A stretch of DNA of 64,000 nt from Carallia brachiata (GCA_021464245.1 JADCRB010000104.1:1-64000); one strand, 5' to 3'. Counted from the first letter of the stretch, positions 12,801 through 24,368 are shown. Notes: generated by a model from the letters alone, not told the origin. Made by a program: numbers and translations.

Positions 12801-15800
12801 AGGGAGGATTGAGCCAACATATTTACTGTAGAAATATGATCATCTGTCCCCAACAAACAACCTCAACCTGCATTTTTTTTAGGTATTATTGAAAACAATT
12901 CACAGATTGAAATCTAGGAAATGGAAAAGTTACAATGTTTCCTCGCATTTGTAATCGACTCGGGCGTTTTGTGTATTCTCTGGCTAAAATTTATCTTTTA
13001 GGCTGCAAAAAACAGAAAGATAATCAATTTCACTTTGCTCATCTGCTGGCTAGTGCATAGTAACAAGTGTTCTTAAAAAATTGGGTTGCCTTTTTTAGTT
13101 CTCATGTATCAAAGAGCTTTAGCATTTCTAGTACTACTTTCTCTGCAATTTCACTTCTGAAGGTACTGTTGATGTGTCACTAGAGAAGATTTTCTGCTAT
13201 GGTGACTTGCAATTTGGATTTGCAGCATCTGTGCAACTGTCTTGTATTGATTTGCCTGGTACATTTTTTCAGCTGATTGAATGTCCCTCGATATACGAAT
13301 TGATGTCTTGTCCACATTTCCATTGGCAACATATACCTCTTCTTGAAATTTGGAGAGAGAAGAAAGATAAAGATGGAAATTCTCAGATAATACTAGAGTC
13401 ATATCCTCCTAAAGAGAGCATAGAAGTTTACAAAGATGCTCTCTCAAGTAACAAGGTGAGCTCCAGCTTTTCTTGAGTAAAATGTAGATCAGTGAAGCTT
13501 TATATATCTTGTTTATGGGGAAGTAAATGTTTTTATCATCTAGAGGTTGAGGGCCTATTATTTCTCTAATAGAGAAGATTTTGCCAAAGCTTGTCATTTC
13601 ATGTTCCGAAGCACTATAGCTCTTGTTTAGGATTGCATTTCCTTTCTTTCCTTTTTATCAAATATCCATGAAGAATTTCCTCAGTCGTCAGCAGTGGTAT
13701 CATCTTGAAGCCTTTTTTTCAGGAAAAAAAAAAGAGTATAGATAGCAATTGTGATATCTGCATTTTTCATCGCAGGTCTGTTATGATGGTGTGGACATTT
13801 CTTTACCGTTCAACTTAGAGATCTTGAAATGGGCTGAAGAAACACACACTGTTTTATATCATGCAAAGCTTCCTGGACAAGTTAAATTCTACAACATATA
13901 TGGCATCAATCTGGAGACTCCTCACAGTGTTTGGTAATGTTTTTTCTACTTCTTGGAATAGATATGTTTCATACTTAAAATCTTAAATGCAGGCAATGCA
14001 AATGAGGATTTAAAGTTGTGTTTTTGGTTTGATGGAGGAAATTGCTTGGTGTCTTTCCTAGTCGACATAAATCCTTCTTGATTTATGTAATGTTTGAGCT
14101 GTATGCATTTTCATTTACCTTTTCCCCACTTTTGAACCAATTTATTGCATTGTAGATCGCTAACTTGTAGTTGTGTTTCCATAGTCTGCATCAGTAACTC
14201 TTTGTGTCTTATCTTTTCTTTTATTTCTTTTCTCATTTGTCCTCCCTTCTTTTTTCATCTTTTTTTCTAATTACCTACCTTGTCCTTTTTGTCACACTCC
14301 ACAACTAGAGTGTGATCTGCCTGTTTTGAGGTAGGCAGGGTCCAAGTCCCTCCAGATTTTGGAGTGGTCAGTTTCTTTCATATCATTGTAGAATATGTAA
14401 ACTCCAGCTGAGGACGGGCAACAATGAAATTTATGAATTTTTGTTAGCTTCGTTTGAGTGTGGTTGCGAGGGAAACTATGTATGATATCTTTTCAATCCA
14501 TTCCACTTTGATTCCTAATCACTAAAAGTTTCGATTAAATAGAGCCCCAAAAAACAAAATTTACAACTCTGTTAAGCCTGCTCGTCTTGCTCTTGGAGCT
14601 GTAACACTAGCTGTTGTAATGGTTTGCTCTAACATTGTCATCACCGTGCAGCTATGGAAGTGAGGAGACACCTGTCAGAAGTTCACAAGAGTTGCGATTT
14701 TTCCAGGTTGTTTTACACTTTACATGATTCCTTTCTTTGTGGAAAACTTTGCACTTTTGTTCACTTGCCTTCTAATTTTTTATTTAACTATTTCATTCGT
14801 GTGCATTTTTCTGTTAACGTGGTATGAGAACTTACTTTTGCAATGTTTTCAGCCTACTTACGTGTGTGTTGATGGTGATGGGACGGTTCCTGCGGAATCA
14901 GCTAAGGTGTGCTTACTTTTTTTTCTGACGACATTATTTGCCAAGCAACTATTTTATGGATAATCTTTTCTGTGCATCTTTATTACCCACTTTGTTTTTG
15001 TCTGTTGGATTATTTGGCAATAGTACAAATTTTACTCTTTTAAAAAAAAAAAAAAAAAAACAAAAATTGAAAAGCAGTCATTTTTCATTAGGCTAAAAGC
15101 ACATTGAAGCCATGTACCTGCAGAATTCATCAATTAAGTGCGATAGTGAACAGCCTTTATACTTGCTTATATACCATTCTTACTGTATATATACCTTAGC
15201 GCATGATCATGAAGTGTAAAATTTTACTAACTATGCTGTCGTGCCATTCTTACTTTATCTGTTTTGTTTCCCTCCTCTGTTTGTGTTTTTTTCTGGTGGA
15301 CATTAGAAAAGGGGCTTTCCGCTCTTAAATTAGTATGTTCAAGCTAGATTTTTTTTTCCCATAATTAATTTGCAGATCACGTGTATCGGCAACAGAAACA
15401 AGTGTGGGAACACATGGCTCTTTGGGTAGGTGCATCTTGAGAGCTTCCCTTGAGTGGTTTTCCCCAAAGGATACAAACAGCATATGAACAGACTATTTGC
15501 CAGAATGCTTCTTCTTGAGTGTAGAAAGAATGGTGAACTTTGCCACCAAAAATTAAGGAAAAAAAAAAAGGAATGTGTGATGGGAATACCGGGGGACGTT
15601 GTGTTCTGATTTTCTTAGTGACCTAGGAGTTAGTTGCTCGGTTATTATTTTTTTGGGGCATCCTTTTAAAAAGAAACTTTTACCTCTTATTTCTTTCTTT
15701 AAGATTTGATTACATGCGATGTGCGTCATCTAAACTTTTCCGCTCTGTTGCTTCCTTGACGTGGGATGTCTGGTGATTAGTAGAAGCTTTCTCTTTGATT

Positions 15801-16423
15801 GGAAGCTGTTTGTGTTATATTACAGTTTTGAGATGCTGAAATGATTAATGTGTCTTTAGTCAGGGCGCCTAGTGCTTTTGTATATCAAGATATATATATG
15901 ACGAAGAAACATAGCATGTGGTTCCTTTTAGGTAATTTAGGTATGACTTTGAGCCAGCAATTAGAAATGGCCTCTTAATCATTGTGGGCCTCTTTTATTT
16001 TGACTACAGGCAGATGGACTTAATGCGGCAGCAAGAGTTGGAGTACCTGCTGAGCACCGGGGAATTCTTAGTGACCATCATGTATTCAGGATTCTCAAGC
16101 ATTGGCTGAAGGCAGGTGATGCGGATCCTTACTACAACCCAATAAATGACTATGTGATTCTGCCAACTTTATTTGAAATGGAAAGGCACAAAGAGAAAGA
16201 CTTTCAGGTAACGGCTCTCAAAGAAGAATGGGAAATTGTTTCAAAAGACCAAGATGATTATATGGCTGACAGGAAACCTTTAGTGGGTTCAGTATCTGTG
16301 TCTCAAGCCGGAGATGATCAATCTTCGAGGGCAGAGGCATGTGCCACTGTAATTATCCATCCTCAGAATGAGGGCAAGCAGCACGTGGAGCTAAATGCTA
16401 TAAGTGTCTCTGTTGATGCCTGA
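6848..16423 (+). CDS. LCAT4: LCAT-like phospholipase A (lecithin:cholesterol acyltransferase-like 4)
   Basis: Predicted cytosolic phospholipase of the plant LCAT4 type, an alpha/beta hydrolase that releases fatty acids from phospholipids. Coding exons: 6848-7100, 7308-7399, 8997-9115, 10005-10140, 10251-10302, 11378-11478, 13273-13455, 13776-13933, 14652-14706, 14853-14906, 16010-16423. All have GT..AG borders and join in phase to 538 aa, close to the family's roughly 535. Motifs: PVLLVPGIAGSLL near residue 35; nucleophile elbow SHSMGG with Ser185; VDGDGTVP with Asp390/Asp392; EHRGIL...HHVF with His417 the likely catalytic His. Also DWxFGYDFR-like FGFGYDFRQSNR and the family block APFRGAPGYI. 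No signal peptide or membrane segment, fitting a soluble enzyme. Start chosen at MAVLLEDL, the first in-frame ATG. Introns hold several repeats listed separately. Intron 2 (1.6 kb) and intron 6 (1.8 kb) are the largest. Confidence 0.93.
7841..7980 (+). repeat. Near-perfect inverted repeat (hairpin) in LCAT4 intron 2
   Basis: The left arm starts tcttaagtactg at 7841 and the right arm ends cagtacttaaga at 7980. The arms, about 58-65 bp each, pair through gccttgaggaagt, aaggtgtcaaacctgtagt and a T-run/A-run. I count two mismatches and one extra base outside the A/T run, with a loop of about 10 nt (taggacggac). No clear target duplication. It lies in the sense direction inside a transcribed intron, so it could fold into a long stem. 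It may be a small foldback/MITE-type insertion. Confidence 0.85.
8440..8790 (+). repeat. 177-bp direct tandem duplication in LCAT4 intron 2
   Basis: Two adjacent copies of a unit containing 'gtctgaaaagtgcct', 'gctataaggagcgt', 'taccataaattcatt' and 'ggctattatcttttgta'. The word 'gcct(ag/ga)tagc' sits at 8481 and 8658, giving a period of 177 bp. The copies differ at scattered positions. A CA-repeat (about 8951-8970) lies further along the same intron. Confidence 0.8.
10548..10830 (-). mobile_element. RTE-type LINE 3' fragment in LCAT4 intron 5 (antisense)
   Basis: The strand shown reads 'caactcaactaagccaacaa...ccttaatcccaa', then 'aggtcttcctcttctctcct' and 'ttggacatgtccaaacta', then 'cttatctccaattgttgt'. 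Those phrases match, in complement, the 3' end of plant RTE (BovB-like) reverse transcriptases. Only a short, 5'-truncated and mutated piece is left. Boundaries are approximate. Confidence 0.55.
12030..12195 (-). mobile_element. Au-SINE copy in LCAT4 intron 6
   Basis: Read on the minus strand it follows the plant Au-SINE order: CTTAGTGCATAACATTGTGACC (tRNA-like head), GATCACAGCTTCAAGTC where the B box lies, GGAAACA, GGGTAAGGCAGCAT, TCCGGCCTTTCC, GACCC, and a tail TGCACTCGAATGCCTTTTA. Au-SINEs are tRNA-derived and end in a short T run, as here. I could not define a target duplication. Confidence 0.75.
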
Positions 16424-17207
16424 AGCATTATTTTTATTTTCCATCCTTGGCAAAGGAAAAGGTTTGTAAATATATATTTGTTGTGTTGAAGGTGGATCCA
16501 ATGTACATGCTGCATGTATATAGGGGCTTAAGGTGATCGAAAACTCGGTACTTGATCCTCAGATTGTTGTGTGTACACAAAGGCTTTTTAACGTGACTGT
16601 GAACCTGGTACTCGATACTAAGATTGTTATATATATTTGCATTTTGCACCAAAAAAAAAAACAGAGAGAGAGAGAAAAGAAAAGAAACTCACTGATAAAT
16701 TATCCATATGGTGGACTGTACTCGTCTGGTTTCCTCGTTTCCCGGAATTTAGTTAGTGATCTACAAATGGCCAATGTATTCGAGCCTGATGATGGATGGT
16801 AGATGGGTTTGTTTTTTTGGGTCAAATGTTGGATGGTAAATGTTGTGTCTGTGGAAAGTGCATGTCGGTTGGTAGGCTGGTGCCGGCCTGTTGGTGTTAG
16901 GGCCATCTTTGATAGTCCAGAGAAAGCTTATTTGATGATGTGCTAGTACAATGTAAAAACCCTTGAATCAATGCTAATAATATTGGCTCTTTTTACGCCA
17001 AAGTCATACGGCAAAGAAACCCTCGATTTGAGTCTCCCTCGGGCTCATTAAGTGTGCTTCCCTCAAGACCCTCCTCGATTCCATTCCACTCTCTCTTGTT
17101 CGAAAGATAACTAGTGTAATTGAGGGCGTGTTTAGTTTATCTATTTGAAATTACTGTTGTTTGATTTATCTATTGTTACTGATTATTGAAAATTAGTTTG
17201 CACAAAA
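16424..17207 (+). other. LCAT4 3' UTR and downstream spacer
   Basis: The 3' UTR probably runs to about 16.6-16.9 kb. An internal imperfect repeat occurs: 'gatcgaaaactcggtacttgatcctcagattgtt' (quoted here in parts: cggtacttgatcct / tggtactcgatact) at about 16536 and 16601, period about 65 bp. A short A-run and GA tract follow at 16650-16685. No gene is seen. Confidence 0.4.
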
Positions 17208-17212
17208 ATATT

Positions 17213-17325
17213 TGTTGAAACCATGAGGAGAGGATAATGTCTGATCCCATTGATTATGGGATAATGTCAGTCAGTATGAGATTTCTTCAAACTTTACATC
17301 ACTAACAAACTTACCATCACTAACA
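17213..17325 (-). repeat. 3' LTR of the copia element (shortened)
   Basis: Starts TGTTGAAACC and ends CACTAACA on the + strand. It is 113 bp against 206 bp in the other LTR. The middle part between 'ttgaaaccat(g/a)ag' and 'ggataatgt' is missing, while a short duplication of 'acatcactaacaaactt' appears near the end. Confidence 0.8.
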
Positions 17326-17706
17326 TTCCTTCTCAAACTGATGAATGGATGTCTTAAGATTGTGTTGAACCAAGTTATGAGTTATATGTATGGCTGATTT
17401 ATTGTCACAATACAATCTCATTGGTTTATCTACTTTAATCCTTACGTCTTTCAAAACGATGTTGAGCCATAGAAGCTCACAAATTCCATATGCCATAGCT
17501 CGAAATTCTGCCTCAACACTTGATCTAGCAACCACATTTTGCTTCTTACTTCTCCAAGTGGCTAGGTTTCCAACAATAAAAATACAATAGTCAGATGTTG
17601 ACCTTCTATCTGTTAGAGATCTTGCATAGTCTACATTAGTGCAGGCCTCAACTGAAAGTTCACTCCCTTTTTGAAATAAAATCCCCTTTCTTGGAGTAGC
17701 CTTCAA
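17320..17706 (-). pseudogene. Copia RNase H remnant
   Basis: Encodes the RNase H end of a copia polyprotein: GxLSVEAxTNVDYARSLTDR-type block, RSTSDYCIFIVGNLATWRSK, VARSSVEAEFRAMA and LYCDNKSAIHI are all recognisable, with the acidic DExx residues still present. It overlaps the 3' LTR and lacks the upstream in-frame RT. Confidence 0.85.
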
Positions 17707-18110
17707 CTATTGTAGGACTCTATGAACAGCTTGTAAATGTGCTTCTTTTGGATCATGCATGCGTTGGCTGATCATACTCACAGCATAAGCAATATAGGGT
17801 CGTGTATGTGAAAGATAGATTAACCTCCCAACTAGTCTTTGACAGCGCCTTTTATCAACAATTTTCCCTTCATCTTCTCAGCCTAGTTTATGATTAGGAT
17901 CAATAGGAGTGTTTGCTACCTTGCTTCCCAAAGTACTTGTCTCTTTGAGCAAATCTAATATCTACTTCCGTTCAGACACAAAAATTCTTTGTTTGGAGTA
18001 ACCTACCTCAATCCCGAGGAAGTACCTCAATTTTCCCGATTCTTTCACTTCAAACCCTTGAGCTAACTTTGCTTTAAGCTCCTTTTTTTCCTCTTCATCA
18101 CTGCCAAAAA

Positions 18111-18728
18111 CTATAATATCGTCAACATACACCAATAGAATGGTAACTTTGCCTTTTTTTGGTGTTTAATAAATAAAGTAAGATTACCCTGACTTTGCTT
18201 GTAGCCAAATCTCACCATAGCCTTGGTAAACCTCCCAAACCATACTCTTGGTGATTGTTTTAGCCCATACAAGATTTTATTCAGCTTGTAGACTTTATTA
18301 AACCCAAATTCTTTGCCAAATCCTAGTGAGGGTTCAATGTATACCTCTTTTTCCAAATCTTTGTGAAGAAACACATTCTTCACATTAAATTATTGGAATT
18401 CCCATTCGAAGTGAGTTGCTAATGATAGTAAAATCCTTATCGTGTTCATCTTTGTTATTGGAGCAAAGGTCTCTTGGTAGTAAACTCCATTGGTTCGTGT
18501 ATATCCCTTTGCAACATGCCTTGCCTTATATCTCTCAAGTGTTCCATCTATTTTAAATTTCACCGTGCATACCCATTTGCAACCAATTGCTCGCTTACCT
18601 TTTGGGCGCTCAACAATGTCCCATGTCTTATTTTTCTCTAAGGGCCTCATTTCTTCTTCTATTGCATATGTCCAATTCCAATCCTTAAAGGTTTCATTTA
18701 CTGTTTTTGGAATCTCATAAGAATTCAA
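18111..18728 (-). pseudogene. Copia reverse transcriptase remnant
   Basis: Two reading frames separated by a frameshift or stop near 18384-18389. The first (18390-18728) carries EEEMRPLEKNKTWDIVERP, GCKWVCTVKFKIDGTLERYK and KGYTRTNGVYYQETFAP. The second (18111-18383) carries NVFLHKDLEKEVYIEPSLGF and NKILYGLKQSPRVW. The catalytic YVDD box region lies further on (about 18110-18130, reading YVDDIIV) in a shifted frame. Confidence 0.85.
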
Positions 18729-19361
18729 GGTTGAGATAAAGCTTCTATGTTGGGTGAAGAGACAATGTAGGGAAATAAAATTAGATATGGGCTGTTGTGT
18801 GCATTTTCTAATTCATTTTCTTAAGACTAAAGGAAGATCATGTTTTTTTCTGGGATAGGTTGTTTATCACAACAAATAAGATTATCATTATTCAATTTAG
18901 ATAAACTCACAATGTTTTCATTATCTATGCTCAAGTCAGACTTTTGGCTTGCTTTAACACTTGTAAGGGCTGTACTTTTCTTGAATATTGCTTTAGTTGT
19001 GGCTTTATAGGAGCACTTGCTCATGATTTTTGGTTGGGATGGCTTCTGTTTCATTTGGAAGTCTTGAAGTAGGCTTAGACATAGCAAAATCCATAAGTGA
19101 GATAGCATTTGATTTGGTTTCTGGTCCAGATTCATCACGGTTGACTTGAGGATTTTCCTTGGTTGGCTTGTTGATTTCAGTTTTATAAGTCTGGATTGAT
19201 GGTATATGGTTGAAAGGATAGTTAGAAGGACAAAGGTAATCACCAAGAAAGGTAATTATACTAAAACACACATCTTCCTTAGATGATGCCTCCCCTTAAA
19301 GATGAGTGAGAGTGTAGAAGGGAATAATTTTATGGAAAGTAATATCCATTAAGACAATGAC

Positions 19362-20150
19362 TCATCGGCTGGTTCGATCATAGCATTTGTAACCTTTTTG
19401 GGTAAAGGAATAACCAACTAACATACATTTCTTTGCACAAGAGTCAAATTTTGAGCAATTTGTTTCATAGATATGAAGATAAGTAACACACCCAAACACT
19501 TTTGAGGAGAAATTTTTAAAAGAAATAGATTTTAAAAAATGCAAAGACAATAGAGACAATAGACTATGATTTTCTAGGACTTTGGAGGGGAGCCGGTTAA
19601 TGAGGTGGGCAGTATTAAGGATTGCTTCACCCTAAAGAAATTTGGGGAATTTGAATTGAAACAAAATAGCACGAGTGACCTCTAGTAAGTGACAATTTTT
19701 TCGTTTAGTAACGCCATTATGTTGAGTTGTTTCTATACAAGAAAACTCATGAATGATTCCTTCCTTTTTGAAAAATTGAGAAATGGTTTGATTGAAGTAG
19801 TTTTTGGCCTTGTTCGAGCCGAATTTTCGATTTTTTTCCCCAAATTGGGTGACAATCATTCTGTGAAATTGAGGAAGAATAATACTAAGATCAGATTTAT
19901 CTTTTATAATAAAAATCCAAGTAACATGAGTACAGTCATCAATAACTGAAATAAACCAACATGCTTCATTGACGTTAAGAATTTTGGAGGGTCCCCAAAT
20001 ATCAGAATGAATGAGAGAGAAAAGTCTACTGCTTTTTATTGAATTTGTGAGAAGGGAAACATGACGATACTTGACAAACTGACAGCTATCACACTGGAAA
20101 TCAGACACAACAACATCTTTAAATAACAAATGAAATATGTGTTTTAACAA
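19362..20150 (-). pseudogene. Copia integrase remnant
   Basis: The main frame (19632-20150) has the zinc-finger end CDSCQFVKYRHV, then LFSLIHSDIWGPS and FISVIDDCTHVTWIF of the catalytic core, and HNGVTKRKNCHLLEVTRA downstream. A second frame (19362-19559) continues with VFGCVTYLHI...CAKKCMLVGYS. The frames are interrupted, so no active integrase is expected. Confidence 0.85.
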
Positions 20151-20342
20151 GAGAAAAGGATGATGTGCTAGTTGGAGATGGTGAGTCCAAATCTAAGTCT
20201 TATTTGAGGATGCCAAAAAAGTGGTGGATGAAGAACATTTGGTGGTTTGGTCTCCCTTTATTCCACAACCTTGTAAGTTTTCAAAAAAGTATAGTCTATC
20301 ACGTTCTCTAGCATATCTAATTATCTTCCCCAAGATTAAGTC

Positions 20343-21702
20343 CTAAAAAACACAATGAGAAACAAAAAAGGTTATTTTCCAATGTAGTTCTTTGGAAATT
20401 TTGTGTATATATATTAAATTGGTAAACAAGTTTGGAATGTGCAAAACATTTTTAAGGGAAATAAAAGGAGTTAGATAGAGACTTCCCTGGCCAGCAACAA
20501 CAATAGGAGACAGGTCTACCACTTTGATTTTTTGGTTTCCAAGAACATGTTTGTAAGGGTTAAGATTGTTAGCACTATAGGTCATGTGATCGGTTGCACC
20601 GAATCAAGAACCTATGAGCTTAGTTCAGTAGTATTTGAAACTTTAAATGATTCAGTCAATAAACACACACCAAATTTGGCAAGAGAACAAGAACTTGATG
20701 GTTTGTCAAGAGATTCCAACAACCATCTCAATCTATCCATGTCCTCCTTGTTGAACTCGTTGTATTCATCATTGGTTTCCAAGTTATTTTTTGAAATGGC
20801 CCATTCTTTGTTACAAACATTTTCCAACCTCTTTAAACCCCCATTTTTGGCTAAGACCTGAGCTTTGCCATGTAACTTGAAGCAATTTTCCCGGGTGTGA
20901 CGTGGCTTATTACAAAAGGTGCACCACAGTCCATCCTTGTTAGAAAGTTTATTTGTGTCAAATCGGCTATTATCACTTGGTTTGGTATTCTTACCATCTC
21001 TTGCCCTTTGAGACACCATGGTAGTAGCTTCAGATGATTGGAGCTCTAACATAATACCTCGTTTGCTTTCCTCAGCTCAAGCAATAGAGATTATCTCACG
21101 AAGTGATGGGATAGGATCTTTTCTAAAGACTTGTGCTCGGATTTGATCATACTCAACATTTAGGCCTACTAGGAACTCAAATACTCAATTATGCTCCAGC
21201 AATTCTTGGTAAGTCTTAACATCATCCATACACGTCATCTCCACATCTTTGTAATGATCTATCTCAAGCCACAGACCTATCATTTTGTTGTAGTAATCTA
21301 TGATAGACATAATCCCTATTTCATAGTAGCAACCGACACTTTCGGCTTATAAACAAGGGCAATATCCTTTTTTTTTTAATAAGTTTGCTGGAGTGTCTCC
21401 CATATTGTCTTTGTGGAAGGAAGGAACATGACATTCTAGCTTACTTATGGCTTCACTAAGTTCCACAACCATGATATCATTAAGGAATCTTCCTTATCCC
21501 AAGTTATAAACCTAGGATCTTCAATATTTGGACTCACTTCAGTCAGATGATTCATCTTTCCCTTTCCTTTGAGAAAAATTGTAACTATCTGACTCCATTG
21601 TAGGTAGTTTGTTCCATCGAGACGATAAAAAGAGTTTATACTTTGGAGTTCTCCATTAGGACCAAATAGAACAACATTGATTAGAGCAGCTGTTGCAAAC
21701 AA
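20343..21702 (-). pseudogene. Copia gag and protease remnant
   Basis: Gag start fragment (21445-21702) with FYRLDGTNYLQWSQIVTIFL; a middle piece (20612-21052) holds a CCHC zinc knuckle, C-TF-C-NKPR-H-TREN-C; and 20343-20585 (LSPIVVAGQGSL...LKNVLHIPNL) spans the protease to pre-integrase region. Several stops and frameshifts separate them. Confidence 0.8.
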
Positions 21703-21874
21703 TTATTTTTCCTTAGCATCAGGTTTGACAATAGCAATTGATGACGACATCTCTAAGTAGGAAAAGGTTGGCAATAAAGGTAACAAAAGAGATTAGCAAT
21801 AAAGGCAGCAAAAGAGATTAGCAATGAAGGCGGCAGAATTTTTCAGACTTTTTAAAAGAATGACTTTGATACCA

Positions 21875-22080
21875 TGTTGAAACCATAAGAGATTATATAA
21901 AAAAGCTACACTCTCAGTACTACATTTCTTAGGGTATATATACATCAATTTTGTACAGTTAGGTGGATATACATAAAGAAAGATTCTTGATCGCACTAAT
22001 TATGAGATAATGTACGATCCCATTAATTATAGGATAATGCCAGCTAATATGAGATTTCCTCAAACTTTCCATCGCTAAAA
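21875..22080 (-). repeat. 5' LTR of the copia element
   Basis: Plus strand reads TGTTGAAACC...CATCGCTAAAA. It carries 'gggtatatatacatc' in the middle. The primer-binding site complement 'ctttgatacca' abuts its left edge (21864-21874). The terminal CA expected at 22080 has mutated to AA. Confidence 0.75.
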
Positions 22081-22085
22081 ATCTT

Positions 22086-22632
22086 GTAATAATCTGCTAA
22101 TTGTTTTATCTATACCATTCCCCCTATGTTGCCTTTATAATGTAGTTTATAATCTTTTCTATTTTTTTAGACCTCATGTCTTACTTAAGAGAAATTGAGC
22201 TCTTTTTTACACGGATCAATGATTCGTTAATAGAATTTAATGTGTTATCTATTACTAAGTCTCACTCAACAATTTGCTCAAAAAGAGTTAATTGAGCTGA
22301 AAATATGAATTGGCAAAATTTTCAAATATCTACATGTAACGATTGTAGTATGATTAACTGAAAAACTGAACCATTCCATTTGCCATGTAGTTTAAATAGC
22401 AAGAACCCAAAAATTATTAACCAATACTAACTCATAAAAAAAATTATTAATCAGTAGTCTTTGTCGACTTGCCCTTTTAGAAAATTTCAACTTTCGTGCA
22501 ACTTTCATCAAAACCCAAGCTAATTGCTTTTGTAATGAAATTTTTCAACATTAGTAGTCGAAAGATATAAATCAAGTTATTAAGATAAAAAATAAATTCA
22601 TACATAATTAAATTTTTATTCATTTACACTAT
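22086..22632. other. Spacer between copia element and solo LTR
   Basis: AT-rich non-coding DNA. I see no gene or clear repeat. Confidence 0.4.
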
Positions 22633-22637
22633 GAATA

Positions 22638-23402
22638 TGTTGGAAAAATAACAGGCTTGAATCCCACATGAAAAAAAAAAAACTAAGTATTATATAATAA
22701 TAGAATATATAAGGAGGTTTGACTCTCATATGAGAAAAAGAGGTCAAGTACTGCTTAATAGGAGAGTATATATAAGGAGATTAGAATCTCATATGGAAGA
22801 AAAATGTTAAGTACCACTTATTTATAAATCAACATGTTTCTTACATTTTATAAAATAAAAAACTCATAAGAGGTCTCGCGCAACTCAATCTTAGGCCTGA
22901 TATGAGTGGGCACATGCGATCGTACGCGGTGGACCGGCCTTGACTGACCGTTCCCAATATTTTTCAAACTATTCAAAATTTTTCGATCACACTTTTTTTT
23001 TTTTTTTTTGCTATTGGAAAAGTAGTTGTTACAGCCATTAACACTATTATTCTGCTCATTATTCACTTTTATGGTCATAATTTATTTTTATGAACCATAA
23101 AGTCTGAACAGTATAAAAGATCATCTTCTTCTTCTCTAAAAAATCATCAGTTTATATATTATTGTTGTACACGTTTCCTCTACTGAAATTTGCTGGGTTA
23201 ATCAAAATTAGAATTGTTCACTATTTGAAGTGCACATTAGCGCGAAAGTCTGTTGTATCTTAGGAGAGTAGCCGCTACGACCTGGTGCACTGTCTCGATT
23301 TGTGAACGGAGATGTAAACTATCTTTAAAGATAATGTCTTGTACACCTCAAATATTGTTTCATCTCCTTTATTTATTTTTATTTGCATCCATATTTCTAA
23401 CA
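22638..23402 (+). mobile_element. Solo LTR with perfect 5-bp target duplication
   Basis: 765 bp starting TGTTGGAA and ending TTCTAACA (TG...CA with inverted-repeat ends), flanked by GAATA at 22633-22637 and GAATA at 23403-23407. It contains three imperfect tandem units of about 75 bp (about 22650-22825, each around 'gaatctcatatg'/'gactctcatatg') and a TATA-like 'gtatatataagg' near 22768. No internal domain, primer site or coding sequence is present, so it is what remains after LTR-LTR recombination. The orientation is chosen from the TATA-like box. Confidence 0.8.
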
Positions 23403-23575
23403 GAATAAAGGTTGGCCCTTTGCTAGCCCATACCCCAGAATTAATAGAAAAAAAAAAAGAATACAATTAAATATGTTTAAAGTAATATTAAATACTACAT
23501 AAGATTTAGTTTTCAAAAAAATATATATATTTCTTAGCCCACCTAATGGTGCTCTTTATACTATAATTGTTTACA

Positions 23576-23844
23576 CCACCGCATGTTGTGGTTCAACAGT
23601 AACGCTTCGAACGTGCTAATCGTAAGGTTTTGAGTTTAAGGATGACTAAGGCGTTTAGTGAGGTTAAACATACGTGAACCTTATTGAGTCTTAAACGGTC
23701 CAGTGACTAAGCTGGGCTTACGGGCTGCCCTCGTAAGTCCAATATCTCCACCGGCCTGGCCTACCTAATAGGTTTAATCGCGCAATCAATCCTAATAAAA
23801 CTATAAGATATCACCCTTATTTCACCATTTTATACATCCATACC
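23576..23844 (+). mobile_element. SINE-like retroposon with 13-bp target duplication
   Basis: The same 13-mer ATAATTGTTTACA lies on both sides (23563-23575 and 23845-23857), typical of LINE-driven insertion. The head 'tgttgtggttcaacagtaac' followed by 'aaggttttgagtttaagga' resembles degenerate tRNA-derived A and B boxes of RNA polymerase III. The body is GC-richer than its surroundings. Length is 269 bp. I do not recognise the family. Confidence 0.6.
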
Positions 23845-23857
23845 ATAATTGTTTACA

Positions 23858-24164
23858 GACATATATAAACATAATATATTTATGCATCTAAAGACAGAAA
23901 TAGCCTTTTTTTTTTTTAATCTTCAATACAAAAATAACTTTAGATTAATTTTATATTTTAAGATAGAAAAAACAATTGAGTAAAAGGTTCAAATAAAATA
24001 AATAGATGTCAAGAGACCTGAGCAAGGACCTTAATTGAGGTTAGTTTTTCTCCATGGGCAGTCCAATTATTAGTCGGGACCAAACCTATTTTAATTTCTC
24101 TGACCCAATGTAACTAACTGATTCTAAACCTTTTTTTTTTTTTTTCTTTTTTTGATATAACGAT
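23858..24164. other. AT-rich spacer
   Basis: Non-coding, with poly-T runs near 23907 and 24131. No gene seen. Confidence 0.4.
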
Positions 24165-24356
24165 TCTAAAGCTATTTAAAAGGTAACAATCCGCTTACAA
24201 TATGTGTTCCTTAATTTTGAATTAATTATTATTGAAAGGAATCCATCTCATACCTGAGAGAAAAAAAAAAAGTAGGTCATGTTAATTCACCGGGAAATTC
24301 AAATTGATGGGGCAAATCCACATCAGAAGAGGAAAAGGGCAAAAGGCTTGGCTTTG

Positions 24357-24368
24357 CCTATAAATAAA
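24357..24368 (+). promoter_or_regulatory. TATA box, copy 1 of the triplicated unit
   Basis: 'cctataaataaa' matches the plant TATA consensus. A CT/TTC-rich leader follows about 50 bp downstream, and the first ATG (MVERSARSS) opens only a short frame. Confidence 0.5.

Larger units (their letters stand above)
17213..22080 (-). mobile_element. Decayed Ty1/copia LTR retrotransposon
   Basis: Order on the minus strand: 5' LTR (22080-21875), primer-binding site TGGTATCAAAG complementary to initiator tRNA-Met just inside it, gag, protease, integrase, reverse transcriptase, RNase H, purine tract TTTGAGAAGGAA, 3' LTR (17325-17213). This domain order (integrase before RT) defines Ty1/copia. The flanks ATATT (17208-17212) and ATCTT (22081-22085) are a one-mismatch 5-bp target duplication. 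All ORFs are cut by stops and frameshifts, so it is not autonomous. Element length is 4868 bp. Confidence 0.9.

Noticed and set aside
13174..13272. Upstream extension of LCAT4 exon 7
   Set aside because: The family sequence resumes at LIECPSIYEL exactly after the acceptor at 13271-13272; the upstream part is intron.
20532..20861. 109-codon plus-strand frame
   Set aside because: Antisense of the copia gag zinc-knuckle region.
22650..22825. Satellite or CRISPR-like array
   Set aside because: Only three imperfect 75-bp units inside a solo LTR; this is plant nuclear DNA.
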